Below, one piece after another: positions 37,451 through 37,490 of a stretch of 37,490 nt of DNA. This stretch comes from Undibacterium sp. (GTDB taxonomy: Bacteria > Pseudomonadota > Gammaproteobacteria > Burkholderiales > Burkholderiaceae_D). The notes beneath the pieces are model-generated. The model did no database searches, was not told where the DNA came from, and saw only the letters and a program-made list of their open reading frames with translations. Numbering within the stretch: the stretch's first letter is position 1; each line of letters starts with the position of its first letter. Both the position numbers and the translations under genes were made by a program. The stretch covers positions 1 to 37,490 of the forward strand of contig JANYFV010000352.1 of NCBI GenBank assembly GCA_025359635.1. Reading direction: 5' to 3'.

Positions 37451-37490
37451 CCCTCTCCCGTTAGCGGGAGAGGGTTGGGGTGAGGGTGGT
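37451..37490. repeat. REP-like palindromic repeat at the window end
   Basis: CCCTCTCCCG and CGGGAGAGGG form a perfect 10-bp stem with a TTAG loop, followed by TTGGGGTGAGGGTGGT. This GC-rich pattern is, from memory, a widespread intergenic repeat in beta- and gammaproteobacteria and is unlike its AT-richer surroundings. It lies upstream of puuA and runs to the window edge, so the far end is not seen. A link to the RAYT 10 kb away is possible but unproven. Confidence 0.75.

Overview
The window reads as chromosomal DNA from a betaproteobacterium of the order Burkholderiales, most likely Oxalobacteraceae. An Undibacterium/Herminiimonas-type genome is my inference, based on moderate GC and on the block mlaFEDAC-B / ABC exporter / bolA-murA / hisG-hisD-hisC-hisB, an arrangement typical of that order. 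No rRNA, tRNA, CRISPR array or prophage was found.

Layout. (1) 1-11821, all minus strand: a long colinear block. In transcription order it holds mlaF-mlaE-mlaD-mlaA-mlaC-mlaB (retrograde phospholipid transport), a two-gene ABC-2 exporter, a BolA-family gene, murA (peptidoglycan), then hisG, hisD, an orphan adenine-type DNA methyltransferase, hisC and the 5' part of hisB. Many neighbours overlap or nearly abut, so co-transcription is likely. (2) 12065-13301: a BktB/PhaA-like thiolase with a clear terminator. (3) 13573-19517: an accessory stretch with AT-rich spacers. It holds a LuxE-like acyl-activating enzyme and a LuxC-like acyl-CoA reductase (overlapping genes, no luciferase), an EmrE-like SMR exporter, a 5'-truncated outer-membrane beta-barrel fragment, and a large secreted penicillin/AHL-acylase-type Ntn hydrolase with its own terminator. 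(4) 19822-26134: gltB-gltD, NADPH glutamate synthase. (5) 26195-27513: a REP-associated tyrosine transposase (RAYT) and a small gene of unknown function. (6) 27706-33692: a MocR-type regulator divergent from an omega-amino-acid:pyruvate aminotransferase, a CoA-acylating (methyl)malonate-semialdehyde dehydrogenase, a small cupin and a lone branched-chain-type periplasmic binding protein. (7) 33700-37377, minus strand: a polyamine module with a PuuA-like gamma-glutamylputrescine synthetase, an agmatinase-type ureohydrolase and a PuuB-like FAD oxidase. The window closes with a GC-rich palindromic REP-like repeat.

How the genes fit together: regions 6 and 7 suggest breakdown of agmatine/putrescine and of beta-alanine-type omega-amino acids to central metabolites, with released nitrogen re-assimilated by glutamate synthase. 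The accessory stretch is the best candidate for something undescribed: LuxE plus LuxC could make fatty aldehydes from free fatty acids, and the neighbouring acylase could release such fatty acids from signals or lipopeptides. That link is inference only, because the acylase has its own terminator.

Several ORF-track starts are TTG/GTG extensions. Where a better Shine-Dalgarno/start pair lies downstream I moved the start and said so.
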